A stretch of DNA of 39,833 nucleotides, taken from the NCBI GenBank assembly GCA_016281555.1, contig JAEEIV010000050.1:1-39833 (forward strand), read 5' to 3'. This DNA is from Lachnospiraceae bacterium. Lineage in GTDB: Bacteria > Bacillota > Clostridia > Lachnospirales > Lachnospiraceae. The position numbers and the translations under genes were made by a program. The notes below the pieces were generated by a model that was given only the letters and a program-made list of their open reading frames with translations, ran no database searches and was not told the origin of the DNA. Of the stretch, positions 18,202 through 25,425 are shown in pieces (the stretch's first letter is position 1; each line of letters starts with the position of its first letter).

Positions 18202-18518
18202 TTCACGGTCTTTCCCTCTTTGGCTTTCGGCAGCCGGATCTTCCGGTGTTCTTCCTTTTTCGCCACTTTGAAAAGGACGATCTTTTTCCCGATCACCTGA
18301 ACGACTTCGGACTTCGTTTCTTCGGCGAGGCCTGCGGCGATTTCCTTCGGATCGTCGGCGCAGTTTTTCAGAACGCCGATCTTCACGAGCTCATTGGCTT
18401 CCAAAGCTTCCGAAACCGCACGGACGACGCCTTCCGTCAGGCTTTCCTTGCCGACGGAAAAGATCGTGTCCAGATTCATTGCCAGACCTTTCAGATATGC
18501 TCTTTGTTTGCTGGTCAT
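18198..18518 (-). CDS. yhbY: YhbY-family RNA-binding protein (CRM domain)
   Basis: About 106 residues, with the CRM/YhbY fold involved in 50S subunit assembly. Typical parts are SKQRAYLKGLA at the start, SVGKESLT, ALEANELVKIGVL (the GxxG-like loop region) and VVQVIGKKIVLFK. Two in-frame ATGs (18524 and 18518) follow obg closely; the second has the better spacing from AGGA, which overlaps the obg stop. The lysine-rich tail resembles other RNA-binding members. It sits 4-10 nt after obg and ends in a 4-nt overlap with yqeK. Confidence 0.9.
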   Translation of the reverse strand: MTSKQRAYLKGLAMNLDTIFSVGKESLTEGVVRAVSEALEANELVKIGVLKNCADDPKEIAAGLAEETKSEVVQVIGKKIVLFKVAKKEEHRKIRLPKAKEGKTVK

Positions 18519-18528
18519 CGTCATGATC

Positions 18529-19815
18529 CTACCTGTAATAATCAAAACTGTGTCCGTACATGCGGACCGTGTCGCCTTCCTCGATCCCGAGCGCATCGAG
18601 TTCCTTCTGAATGCCGGTTTTCACGATGAATTCCTGGAAGAACCGGAAGCCCTTTTCGGAATCCAGATTCGTATAGCCGAGCATTTTCTCGATCCTCGGT
18701 CCCTCGACAACGAAGACGTGCGGTTCCGGATTTTCGACCGTGAACGGCAGATTCAGGTCGGAATCCATCTCATAGACGAACTCCGGCTCATAGGTCTCCA
18801 CCGCCCGCGGCAGTTCACGAAGCCGCTCTTTCACATACGTCAGAAGTTCCTTCGTTCCTTTCTTCGTCACCGCAGAGATCGGAAACACCTTCACCCCGTC
18901 GCGTTCATACGCTTTTTTCAGCCGCTCGACGGGATCTTCCTGCCCCTCTTCCGTATAGATCGCGTCGCACTTGTTCGCAACGATGATCTCCGGCTTGGAA
19001 GCCAGTTTTTCGCTGAACTTCCTAAGTTCTTCGCGGATGACCTTCACGTCCTCCACCGGATCCCGTCCTTCGGTACCGGCGGCATCCACGACGTGCAATA
19101 ACAGTTTGCAGCGTTCGACGTGCTTCAGGAACTCGTGTCCGAGCCCGAGGCCTTCCGAAGCGCCTTCAATGATGCCCGGGATGTCGGCCATCACGAATCC
19201 TTCTCCTCCGTCCTCGACCACACCGAGCACCGGCGTCAGCGTCGTGAAATGATAGGCCGCGATTTTCGGGCGGGCATTCGACAGCGATGAGATGATCGTG
19301 GACTTTCCGACGCTCGGGAAACCGACGAGTCCGACGTCCGCGATGGATTTCAGTTCCAGGATCACCCAGAGTTCCTTGGACGGCTGACCGGGCTTCGCAT
19401 ATTTCGGCACCTGCATCGTCGACGTGGCAAAATGCATGTTTCCGATGCCGCCTTTTCCGCCCGTCAGGATCGTCGCGCGGAGACAGTCTCCCGACAGATC
19501 GGCAATGACCTTTCCCGACGCCTCGTCCCGTACCACCGTACCTTCCGGCACCTTGACGATGAGGTCCTCGGCGTCTTTTCCGTGCATTCTCCGCTTTCCG
19601 CCGGGCTCTCCGTCTTTTGCGACGTATTTCCGCTGATGACGGAAATCGCCGAGGGTGTTCAGTCCCTTTTCGACTTCAAAAATGACGTCGCCGCCCCGGC
19701 CGCCGTCGCCGCCGTCAGGTCCTCCCGCAGCCACGTAAAGCTCGCGGCGGAAGGAAACGTGTCCGTCGCCGCCTTTTCCGGATTTGATAAAAATTCTTGC
19801 CTGATCCGCAAACAT
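18529..19815 (-). CDS. obg: GTPase Obg (CgtA)
   Basis: A 428-residue GTPase essential for late 50S assembly and linked to stringent control. It has the Gly-rich Obg fold (1-158), a G domain with the P-loop GFPSVGKST (165-173), DIPG (211-214) and NKCD, and a C-terminal OCT domain of about 80 residues, the complete Firmicutes architecture. The start at 19815 (MFADQARIFIKSGKGGDGHV) is the conserved N-terminus and follows GAGGAAG at a good distance; the upstream open frame is not family sequence. A terminator-like hairpin lies between rpmA and this gene. Confidence 0.97.
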   Translation of the reverse strand: MFADQARIFIKSGKGGDGHVSFRRELYVAAGGPDGGDGGRGGDVIFEVEKGLNTLGDFRHQRKYVAKDGEPGGKRRMHGKDAEDLIVKVPEGTVVRDEASGKVIADLSGDCLRATILTGGKGGIGNMHFATSTMQVPKYAKPGQPSKELWVILELKSIADVGLVGFPSVGKSTIISSLSNARPKIAAYHFTTLTPVLGVVEDGGEGFVMADIPGIIEGASEGLGLGHEFLKHVERCKLLLHVVDAAGTEGRDPVEDVKVIREELRKFSEKLASKPEIIVANKCDAIYTEEGQEDPVERLKKAYERDGVKVFPISAVTKKGTKELLTYVKERLRELPRAVETYEPEFVYEMDSDLNLPFTVENPEPHVFVVEGPRIEKMLGYTNLDSEKGFRFFQEFIVKTGIQKELDALGIEEGDTVRMYGHSFDYYR

Positions 19816-19833
19816 CCGTACTTCCTCGTAAAA

Positions 19834-19861
19834 GAAAGGGACCTCTCGGCGAGGTCCCTTT
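19834..19861 (-). terminator. Terminator-like hairpin between rpmA and obg
   Basis: An 11-bp perfect stem AAAGGGACCTC/GAGGTCCCTTT (19835-19845 with 19851-19861) with a 5-nt loop. On the minus strand its end and what follows read TTTCTTTT. No promoter stands out between it and obg, so partial termination that lowers obg relative to the ribosomal protein genes is likely. Confidence 0.7.
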
Positions 19862-19870
19862 TCCGTTTCC

Positions 19871-20167
19871 TTAGTCGTTCGCGTTTTCGACGACTTCGTA
19901 AACGCTGCACTTCTTCTTGTCTCTTCCGAAACGCTCGAACCGTACCACACCGTCTTTCAAAGCGAACAGGGTGTCGTCTCCGCCGAGGCCGACGTTAAGA
20001 CCGGGATGAATGTGCGTACCGCGCTGCTTGTAAAGAACGTTCCCCGCTTTTACGAACTGGCCGTCCGCTCTCTTCGCGCCGAGGCGCTTCGATTCGGAAT
20101 CTCTGCCGTTCTTCGTGGAGCCCACGCCTTTTTTATGAGCAAACAACTGAAGATTCATCTTTAACAT
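19871..20167 (-). CDS. rpmA: 50S ribosomal protein L27 (bL27), with cleavable N-terminus
   Basis: A 98-residue bL27, which lines the ribosomal peptidyl-transferase region. The start [17 protein letters not shown] carries the Firmicutes extension that Prp protease removes after Phe9, exposing the functional N-terminus AHKKG. The rest ([29 protein letters not shown]) is canonical. GGAGG lies 8 nt before the ATG at 20167 and overlaps the end of prp, which ends 3 nt upstream. Confidence 0.97.
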   Translation of the reverse strand: MLKMNLQLFAHKKGVGSTKNGRDSESKRLGAKRADGQFVKAGNVLYKQRGTHIHPGLNVGLGGDDTLFALKDGVVRFERFGRDKKKCSVYEVVENAND

Positions 20168-20170
20168 CTC

Positions 20171-20494
20171 TTATTCCTCCTCAAACCGTACCGATATATA
20201 CCGGTCGTAGGACCTCTCTATGTCCTGTAATCCAAGCACCAGAGAATCCAACAGCAATTTTGATTCTTTCGAAACACTCTTTAACCGGAAATGCAGGAAC
20301 CCTTCCTCCTCGTTCACCGCCTCAACGTCCACGGGATCCTTCGTAAAGGTCTCGATGGCATTGACCGTCGTGATCGTGAGCGCGCTCACCGCGCTGCAGA
20401 GGACGTCGTTTCCTTCGGGCGATAATTCGCTGTGTCCGGAAACCTGAAATCCGTAAACCGTTCCTTCGGAATCTTTGTAGATCTTGACTTCCAT
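20171..20494 (-). CDS. prp: Ribosomal-processing cysteine protease Prp
   Basis: A 107-residue protease that trims the N-terminal extension of L27. The catalytic pair is visible: His21 in SGHS and Cys33 in DVLCSAVSAL. Length and location between rplU and rpmA are the standard Firmicutes arrangement, and the L27 encoded next door carries the matching cleavage motif LQLFAHKKG. It is essential in organisms with extended L27. Confidence 0.95.
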   Translation of the reverse strand: MEVKIYKDSEGTVYGFQVSGHSELSPEGNDVLCSAVSALTITTVNAIETFTKDPVDVEAVNEEEGFLHFRLKSVSKESKLLLDSLVLGLQDIERSYDRYISVRFEEE

Positions 20495-20497
20495 CCG

Positions 20498-20806
20498 TTA
20501 TGCGTTGATCTTCTCGATCTTCACTTCCGTGTAAGCCTGTCTGTGGCCGTTCTTCTTATGATAGCCGCTCTTTCTCTTGTACTTGTAGACAACGACTTTC
20601 TTCGCTCTTCCGTTTCCGATGACCGAAGCCGTTACGGTAGCGCCTTCCACATTCGGCGTTCCGACTTTCAACGTCCCGTCATTCACTGCCAGCACGGAAT
20701 CAAAGGTGTATTCCTTTCCTTCTTCCGCCGTCAGCTTTTCTACCCGAATGATATCGCCTTCTTCTACTTTGTACTGCTTTCCGCCTGTAGCAATAATCGC
20801 GTACAT
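20498..20806 (-). CDS. rplU: 50S ribosomal protein L21 (bL21)
   Basis: A 102-residue bL21. The family N-terminus [18 protein letters not shown] and the C-terminal [16 protein letters not shown] rRNA-binding segment are clear. It is the first gene of the rplU-prp-rpmA-obg-yhbY-yqeK-rsfS operon. AGGAGG lies 8 nt before the ATG. It is preceded by a structured leader and a near-perfect sigma-A promoter. Confidence 0.97.
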   Translation of the reverse strand: MYAIIATGGKQYKVEEGDIIRVEKLTAEEGKEYTFDSVLAVNDGTLKVGTPNVEGATVTASVIGNGRAKKVVVYKYKRKSGYHKKNGHRQAYTEVKIEKINA

Positions 20807-20886
20807 CCTGAAGGTCCTCCTTTTATCATTACTCGCCAGTTTCGGTGGTCAGGGCATGACACTTAATACCCCACTGTGCGGCATAC
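20807..20886 (-). promoter_or_regulatory. Putative L21 leader (ribosomal protein autoregulatory RNA)
   Basis: The roughly 80-nt 5' leader of rplU, from the predicted start near 20886 to the ATG. It contains self-complementary blocks (CAGTGG near its start with CCAC and ACTGG later) and a GTCATGCCCTGACC segment resembling the clostridial L21 leader RNA, which is thought to bind L21 and repress the operon. This was identified by eye, not by a covariance search. Confidence 0.55.
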
Positions 20887-20892
20887 TTTGGC

Positions 20893-20921
20893 AATATATC
20901 TCATTTCCATTAAAATGTCAA
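20893..20921 (-). promoter_or_regulatory. Strong sigma-A promoter of the rplU operon
   Basis: Minus-strand TTGACA (20921-20916), a 17-bp spacer and TATATT (20898-20893). It begins 16 nt past the stop codon of the lipoprotein gene, with no terminator between, so some readthrough from the thiT operon is possible. Confidence 0.88.
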
Positions 20922-20936
20922 GCGGTTTTTTTACGG

Positions 20937-21827
20937 TCATGAACCGACGTCGATTCTCGTCACGAGACCGTTCTTCACTTCGATCGAAACGCCGAGGCCG
21001 GTGAAATAATTAACGAAACACGAGTTGAAATACGAGGCGTCCATCTCAGTGTCGGTCGTCGGATCTCCCCCGGACGAATACACTTTGCAATCGTCGGCAA
21101 GCGTCAGCGTGTAATCCGCGATCTCCTCGTTGAGGAAGTGCTCTTTCCACTCCGCGTCATAATACGCCAGGAACCCGTGAATATGAAGGATCCCTTCATC
21201 GATGTACGCTTCCGTGAAATAGGCGCCGTAGTGCGTATCTTCGGCCTTGTCCTGCCCGGAGAAATACGTTCCGTCCTCAATCGAGGAAATGATGCCGTTC
21301 AAGGCTTCCATCCGTTTCGACACAATCTGATACAGGTCGTCTTCCGTAAGATCCGTCTTCGTGAACCGCTTCTCTACGCTCTCACCCTTCAGCACCAGGG
21401 TCTCACCGTCCAGAGTGAGGTCCGACGTGTCGAATCCGTCGAGCCCCATGAACTCCACCGTAAAGCCGCAGTCTCCGTCATGATTGTAGTATGTGGCAAG
21501 ACCTGGTTTTCCCTCGACCAGATTGACGTCCTTGCTCTCCGTTTCCGTATACCGGCAGGAGAAATCCTCACGGAACACGAAATACGGAGCATCTTCCGCA
21601 TCCGACTTCCATACGCCGATGAATGGCGTCGGATCGAACATGTCCGGTACATGCGTCGTATCTTCTTCCGTGCTCTTTTCGGGCGTGGCTTCTTCGCTCG
21701 TCGCCGGCGCCTCCGTCTGGGTTTCGGAAGATTCCTTGGATTCTCCGGGACCGATATGGATCGTGATGCATCCCGTGACCTGAACCAGCAGCAACGCCGC
21801 CATGATCATTGCAATGATCTTTTTCAT
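20937..21827 (-). CDS. Lipoprotein of unknown function
   Basis: A 296-residue predicted lipoprotein: an N-terminal signal peptide with lipobox VTGC (Cys20), then a Glu/Ser/Thr-rich linker (about 28-62), then a soluble domain beginning DPTPFIGVWKSDAEDAPYFV. That opening resembles calycin or lipocalin-like small-molecule-binding folds often seen in clostridial lipoproteins, but I do not recognise the family. AGGAGG precedes the ATG. It lies 48 nt after the alpha/beta hydrolase gene, and a 7-bp hairpin sits just upstream of its ribosome binding site. It may be the last gene of the thiamine-riboswitch operon. Confidence 0.75.
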   Translation of the reverse strand: MKKIIAMIMAALLLVQVTGCITIHIGPGESKESSETQTEAPATSEEATPEKSTEEDTTHVPDMFDPTPFIGVWKSDAEDAPYFVFREDFSCRYTETESKDVNLVEGKPGLATYYNHDGDCGFTVEFMGLDGFDTSDLTLDGETLVLKGESVEKRFTKTDLTEDDLYQIVSKRMEALNGIISSIEDGTYFSGQDKAEDTHYGAYFTEAYIDEGILHIHGFLAYYDAEWKEHFLNEEIADYTLTLADDCKVYSSGGDPTTDTEMDASYFNSCFVNYFTGLGVSIEVKNGLVTRIDVGS

Positions 21828-21840
21828 TTTGCCTCCTGAC

Positions 21841-21859
21841 CGGAACGCCGTTCGTTCCG
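21841..21859 (-). other. Hairpin upstream of the lipoprotein ribosome binding site
   Basis: A perfect 7-bp inverted repeat CGGAACG/CGTTCCG (21841-21847 with 21853-21859) lies between the hydrolase stop and the lipoprotein AGGAGG. There is no T tract, so it is not an intrinsic terminator; an mRNA-processing or stability element is possible. Confidence 0.5.
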
Positions 21860-21875
21860 CATTTCTTTCCCTGCT

Positions 21876-22808
21876 TTATCTCTTTTCGGTTTCCCGCATA
21901 AATTCATAATACGCTGCCCTGTATCCTTCCTTATCCTTCAAAAACGAAAGTCCGTGGGGTGCGCCTTCGACCGGAACCAGTTTGACCGTGTCCGGATTCG
22001 CTTTTTCCATTTCGACACTCATTTCAAACGGGACGAAGTGGTCAGCAGTCCCGTGAATGATCCGGATCGGCACCTTCGCATTTTTCACGGACTTCAGCGG
22101 AGACGCCGAGAAAATGTTGATGTGCGCGAACAATGCGCCGGCCAGGATGATGAACGGATCGCAGAAATGAGGGATCTTCACCATGTGGGAAGCCACGAGA
22201 GAATTGATCTTAAACGGGTCGGAATACGGGCAGTCCGCCCAGATCCCCGCGACGTCCTCTTCCGTCACGAGATCGCTCGCCATCAGCACCGTCGCTGCGC
22301 CCATCGAGATCCCTTCAAGATAGATCGGCGTGTCTTTTCCGAACCGTTCCTTCACGAATCCGATCCAGCTTAAAACGTCCCTGCGTTCCCGGATGCCGTA
22401 CGTGATGACGTGTCCTTCCGATCCGCCGCAGGCGCGGTGATCGATGAGGAGCACGTTGTGATCGAGGGAAAGCGGCAATGTCATCCCGCCGCTGAAATCC
22501 TTGATGCCGAGTCCCCGGTAACCGTGAAACTCGATGTGGACCGGCGAGCCTTCCTTCCGAAGGAACAGTCTGCCGAACAGTTTCAGCCCGTCGTAAGAGG
22601 TAACGTATACGGATTCATACGGCAGTTTCACGGCTTCGTCGATGAGCGCCCTGATTCCTTCCTGAAACGGATCGTAGTCCTCTCCGGTCAGGATGGCATA
22701 GGTCGTATCCTTGTCATTGGCGTTGTAAAACGATATCAGAAACACGGCGATCGTGAATCCGATGATGAAAAGGATCAGAACTCCGAGAATGATCCAGAAA
22801 ACGAGCAT
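21876..22808 (-). CDS. Membrane-anchored alpha/beta hydrolase
   Basis: A 310-residue protein. A single N-terminal transmembrane segment (about 3-27) is followed by an alpha/beta-hydrolase domain with oxyanion motif FHGYRG (94-99), nucleophile elbow GISMGA (Ser168), acid region HGTADHFVP and catalytic His in EGAPHGLSF. This layout matches the serine aminopeptidase S33/YqkD-like group of uncertain substrate. The orientation of the anchor suggests that the active domain faces outward. CAGGAGG precedes the ATG. It lies 23 nt after thiN, consistent with one operon under the TPP riboswitch, though no known thiamine step uses such an enzyme. Confidence 0.82.
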   Translation of the reverse strand: MLVFWIILGVLILFIIGFTIAVFLISFYNANDKDTTYAILTGEDYDPFQEGIRALIDEAVKLPYESVYVTSYDGLKLFGRLFLRKEGSPVHIEFHGYRGLGIKDFSGGMTLPLSLDHNVLLIDHRACGGSEGHVITYGIRERRDVLSWIGFVKERFGKDTPIYLEGISMGAATVLMASDLVTEEDVAGIWADCPYSDPFKINSLVASHMVKIPHFCDPFIILAGALFAHINIFSASPLKSVKNAKVPIRIIHGTADHFVPFEMSVEMEKANPDTVKLVPVEGAPHGLSFLKDKEGYRAAYYEFMRETEKR

Positions 22809-22831
22809 ACGTTCCTCCTGTTTTTGGTCCC

Positions 22832-23482
22832 TTACCGTTCGTGAACGAAAACGACGGTTCCCTTCAGAATGATGATCTCCCCGGATGCTCCGGTGAGGTG
22901 ATTGCTGACGCCGAGCGGAAAATCGTTCCTGAGTTCAATGGCTTCCCCTTCGTACTGAAGACCGCGGATCGTGACCTCGGACCGTTCCGAATAAGAAAAG
23001 AGAGAAACCGTTCCTGAGTCCGCGGCCGTAAAACAAACGTCGTCTCCTTCGGAGAGCAGCTTCACGGAAGTATTTCCGTATTTCAGTTCGCCTTCTCCCC
23101 CCTCCCGCTTCAGAAACGCAAGAGTCTGCAGATTCGCGAGAGAATGAGAAAACCTTCTGCCGCCGAGGGCGCCGAGGATCACGAATTTGCCGTATCCGAG
23201 ACACAGCCCCTCTTTCACCGCATAGACCGTGTCCGTATCGTCCTTCACGACCGGAAGGCGGACGAGCCTCCCGGAAAAGACCGGTTCCGGCATAGAGTCA
23301 AAATCCGCGACCAGAACGTCAGGTTCCATCCCCGCGTTTTTCAGTGCGAGATACCCGGCATCCGCAGCAATGACAAGATCCTGCGCCTTCCGTTCAAAGC
23401 GAAAATCGTCAGGGCATACCGAGCCCGCTCCGACGACGTAGACGATGCCGGCAGCAACCGTTTTTTCCGATCGTTTATTCAT
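22832..23482 (-). CDS. thiN: Thiamine diphosphokinase
   Basis: A 216-residue thiamine pyrophosphokinase that makes TPP from thiamine and ATP. Motifs in order are IAADAGY (39-44), VADFDSMP (58-65), KDDTDT (80-85), and GALGGRR followed by SHSLANLQ (104-119), the ATP- and thiamine-binding elements. The preferred ATG at 23482 overlaps the thiT stop by 8 nt (ATGAATAA) with GAGGG just upstream; an in-frame ATG at 23494 is the alternative. Imported thiamine from ThiT is the direct substrate. Confidence 0.93.
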   Translation of the reverse strand: MNKRSEKTVAAGIVYVVGAGSVCPDDFRFERKAQDLVIAADAGYLALKNAGMEPDVLVADFDSMPEPVFSGRLVRLPVVKDDTDTVYAVKEGLCLGYGKFVILGALGGRRFSHSLANLQTLAFLKREGGEGELKYGNTSVKLLSEGDDVCFTAADSGTVSLFSYSERSEVTIRGLQYEGEAIELRNDFPLGVSNHLTGASGEIIILKGTVVFVHER

Positions 23483-24314
23483 TGCCCTCGGCATTCTTCT
23501 TTTTCATCGCGCCGCAAAAGATGCAGACCGCACCGGCGATCAGTGCGCCTGCGGAAACCGGAATGACCAGTTTCCAGTTCACGTCCTTAAGACCGGTGAT
23601 CATGAAATCGCCCGTTTCGGGATTCTGCAGTTTGCTGTAGATCATGACTGATGCGAAGACGAGGCCTGCAAGGATCACAAGTCCGCCGATCCAGATCAGC
23701 AAGTTCTTTCCGATCGATTCCCGTTCCCGGATCACTTGGAGTTCACGGTGCCGGAAATCCAGAACGCTTCCGATGTAGAATGCGACGAGTGTCAGAATGA
23801 TGGTTTCCGGGATCATGTAAGTCGCGTTGTATCCGATTGAATACACGAGCGCCGCTTCCGTCGGAATGGAAAGGCCTGCCCAGACCGTCGCTCCGGAGAT
23901 CACGTGACATATGAAACGTAGAACTGCGGAAAGCAGCGCCCCTAAAGTCAACGCCAGAGCCTGATCCCTGACCGGTTTTCTGAAGATGCCGCCGAGGCCG
24001 GAAAGCGAAAAAGCAATCACATAATCCAGAAGGATCACCGCAAGCACGGACTGCCAGCCGGTCACGTATCCAAGATTCTTGAGCCCGAGCAGCTGCTGGA
24101 TCAGACTGAAGGCCAGGCCGCCCGTCATGCCCCAGCCGATGCCGTGACGGTACGAGATCAGAATGACCGGCAGCATCGATGCCAGCGTAATTGATCCGCC
24201 GTACGGCAGCTCCACGAGTTTCAAAAGAGACAATGCGACGCCGATCGCGATCAGGATCGCGCTCTCCACCAGTGCCCGAACGAAATTGTTTTCTTTTGTG
24301 TTTATTATGTCCAT
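23475..24314 (-). CDS. thiT: ThiT-type thiamine transporter (ECF S component), C-terminally extended
   Basis: A 279-residue membrane protein. The first about 190 residues match ThiT/YuaJ, the substrate-binding S component that works with the shared ECF energizing module: six hydrophobic helices, an early LVELPYGGSITLASMLPV, then ISYRHGIGWGMTGGL and a late conserved Gly-Ala-Thr-Trp turn. About 80 extra residues after VLDFRHRELQ add two more hydrophobic segments (about 199-221 and 242-263) that standard ThiT lacks. The start at 24314 follows CGGAGG. Expression is under a TPP riboswitch. No ecfA or ecfT genes are nearby. Confidence 0.9.
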   Translation of the reverse strand: MDIINTKENNFVRALVESAILIAIGVALSLLKLVELPYGGSITLASMLPVILISYRHGIGWGMTGGLAFSLIQQLLGLKNLGYVTGWQSVLAVILLDYVIAFSLSGLGGIFRKPVRDQALALTLGALLSAVLRFICHVISGATVWAGLSIPTEAALVYSIGYNATYMIPETIILTLVAFYIGSVLDFRHRELQVIRERESIGKNLLIWIGGLVILAGLVFASVMIYSKLQNPETGDFMITGLKDVNWKLVIPVSAGALIAGAVCIFCGAMKKKNAEGNE

Positions 24315-24350
24315 AATGTCCTCCGAAGACCGAGATGATCGTGATTCCTG

Positions 24351-24388
24351 AAACAAACGAACCGCCGCCGGAACTCGGCAAGCGGTTC
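24351..24388 (-). terminator. Terminator-like expression platform of the TPP riboswitch
   Basis: GAACCGC/GCGGTTC (24382-24388 with 24359-24365) closes a two-part stem with an inner GCCG/CGGC, and GTTTGTTT follows on the minus strand. It lies between the aptamer and thiT, as expected for transcription termination when TPP is bound. The T run is broken by G. Confidence 0.6.
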
Positions 24389-24398
24389 ATGTCCTCTT

Positions 24399-24488
24399 AT
24401 CATGCTTCCTACGCCGGTATTATCCGTTTCAGGTGTAAGGGTTCGGATTTTCCGTCTCAGCCGGCTCAGGCCAGCACCCCTGCTCGAT
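24399..24488 (-). promoter_or_regulatory. TPP riboswitch (THI element)
   Basis: The minus strand carries the diagnostic order GGGGTGC, GGCTGAGA, GAACCCTT, ACCTGA, CGGATAATACCGGCGTAGGAAGC. An ATCGAGC/GCATGAT pairing closes P1. It binds thiamine pyrophosphate and should switch off thiT-thiN when TPP is abundant. Confidence 0.95.
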
Positions 24489-24507
24489 CTTTTATTTTGT
24501 CGGGAAC

Positions 24508-24536
24508 ATTATATAACCGCTGTAATGAAAAGTCAA
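24508..24536 (-). promoter_or_regulatory. Promoter of the TPP-riboswitch operon
   Basis: Minus-strand TTGACT (24536-24531), a 17-bp spacer and a perfect TATAAT (24513-24508). The -35 box directly abuts the stop codon of the RraA-like gene at 24537. Confidence 0.85.
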
Positions 24537-25217
24537 TCAGAGAATCTCCGTACCGATCTCTTCCAGTTTCTTTTTTACCCATGGCCGTTCGTATTCGTCT
24601 TTTTCGACGATATCCTTCATGATCCCGGCCTCCATGACTTCGACCTTATGCACCGCCTCGAGCAATGCTTCCGCGTTTTCCGGCCGGATGAACAGCACGC
24701 CGTCCATATCCGCAGTCACGATGTCACCCGGGAAAACGGTTTTCCCTGAAAACGTGATCGGAACGTTCACCGCGCCCGGGCCGTTTTTGAACGGACCGTC
24801 CGGAGTCACGGAACGGGCGTATACCTGGAATCCTTCCATTTCAGCCAGAGATTCCGAATCCCGGATCGCACCGTCGACGACGACGCCGCGCACGCCGCGG
24901 TTTTTCATATAAGCCGCCATGAGTTCCCCGAAGATGGCCCGCTCCGTATATCCGCCCGCGTCCAGCACGACGACGTCGCCGGACTTCATATATTCCATGG
25001 CGGCATGCAGCATGAGGTTGTCGCCTTCGGGCACGCGGATCGTAAATGCGGTCCCGACCATCGGTCCCTTGTATCCGATCGGCTTGATCGAAGAATGCAC
25101 TGCCGCTCTCCGCTCCATGCAGTCGTCCAGATTCGCGACGGGAATGCCCTTGAACCGTTCCACAAGCTCAGCGGACGGACGTTCAAAATCTCTGACGATC
25201 ACGTTATTCTCATTCAT
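24537..25217 (-). CDS. RraA/HMG-aldolase-like protein
   Basis: A 226-residue protein of the RraA-like family, which includes 4-hydroxy-4-methyl-2-oxoglutarate aldolases and oxaloacetate decarboxylases. Typical features are VANLDDCM near the start, GTAFTIRVPEGDNL, MKSGDVVVLDAGGY (about 90-103), the GELMAAYMKNRGVRGVVVDG metal/substrate region with RDSE, and PGDIVTADMDGVLFIRPE. The start at 25217 follows AGGAAA at 8 nt. It is divergent from the M81 peptidase-like gene. Many family members are mis-annotated as methyltransferases or RNase E inhibitors; a small-acid lyase is the likeliest role. Confidence 0.85.
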   Translation of the reverse strand: MNENNVIVRDFERPSAELVERFKGIPVANLDDCMERRAAVHSSIKPIGYKGPMVGTAFTIRVPEGDNLMLHAAMEYMKSGDVVVLDAGGYTERAIFGELMAAYMKNRGVRGVVVDGAIRDSESLAEMEGFQVYARSVTPDGPFKNGPGAVNVPITFSGKTVFPGDIVTADMDGVLFIRPENAEALLEAVHKVEVMEAGIMKDIVEKDEYERPWVKKKLEEIGTEIL

Positions 25218-25295
25218 TGCCGTGTTTCCTTTCCGGAATTCTTTTACGCTCATTTTATTTGAACTCTGCAGGAGAATCAATCCCGCCATATAATG

Positions 25296-25325
25296 ATTTT
25301 ACACCGAAACCATCGTATTTGACAA
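25296..25325 (-). promoter_or_regulatory. Possible promoter of the RraA-like gene
   Basis: Minus-strand TTGTCA (25325-25320), an 18-bp spacer and TAAAAT (25301-25296), about 80 nt before the start codon. Moderate match. Confidence 0.4.
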
Positions 25326-25337
25326 TCGTTTTTATAA

Positions 25338-25366
25338 TTGGATTTCATTTTGCTCCGGTTTATGAT
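25338..25366 (+). promoter_or_regulatory. Promoter of the M81 peptidase-like gene
   Basis: TTGGAT (25338-25343), a 17-bp spacer and TATGAT (25361-25366), about 52 nt before the ATG at 25426. Confidence 0.65.
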
Positions 25367-25425
25367 AAAATATGTCCGGAAAAAAGCGCGGCGTTTGTCC
25401 GCGCGAACTGATGAAGGAGACCGGA

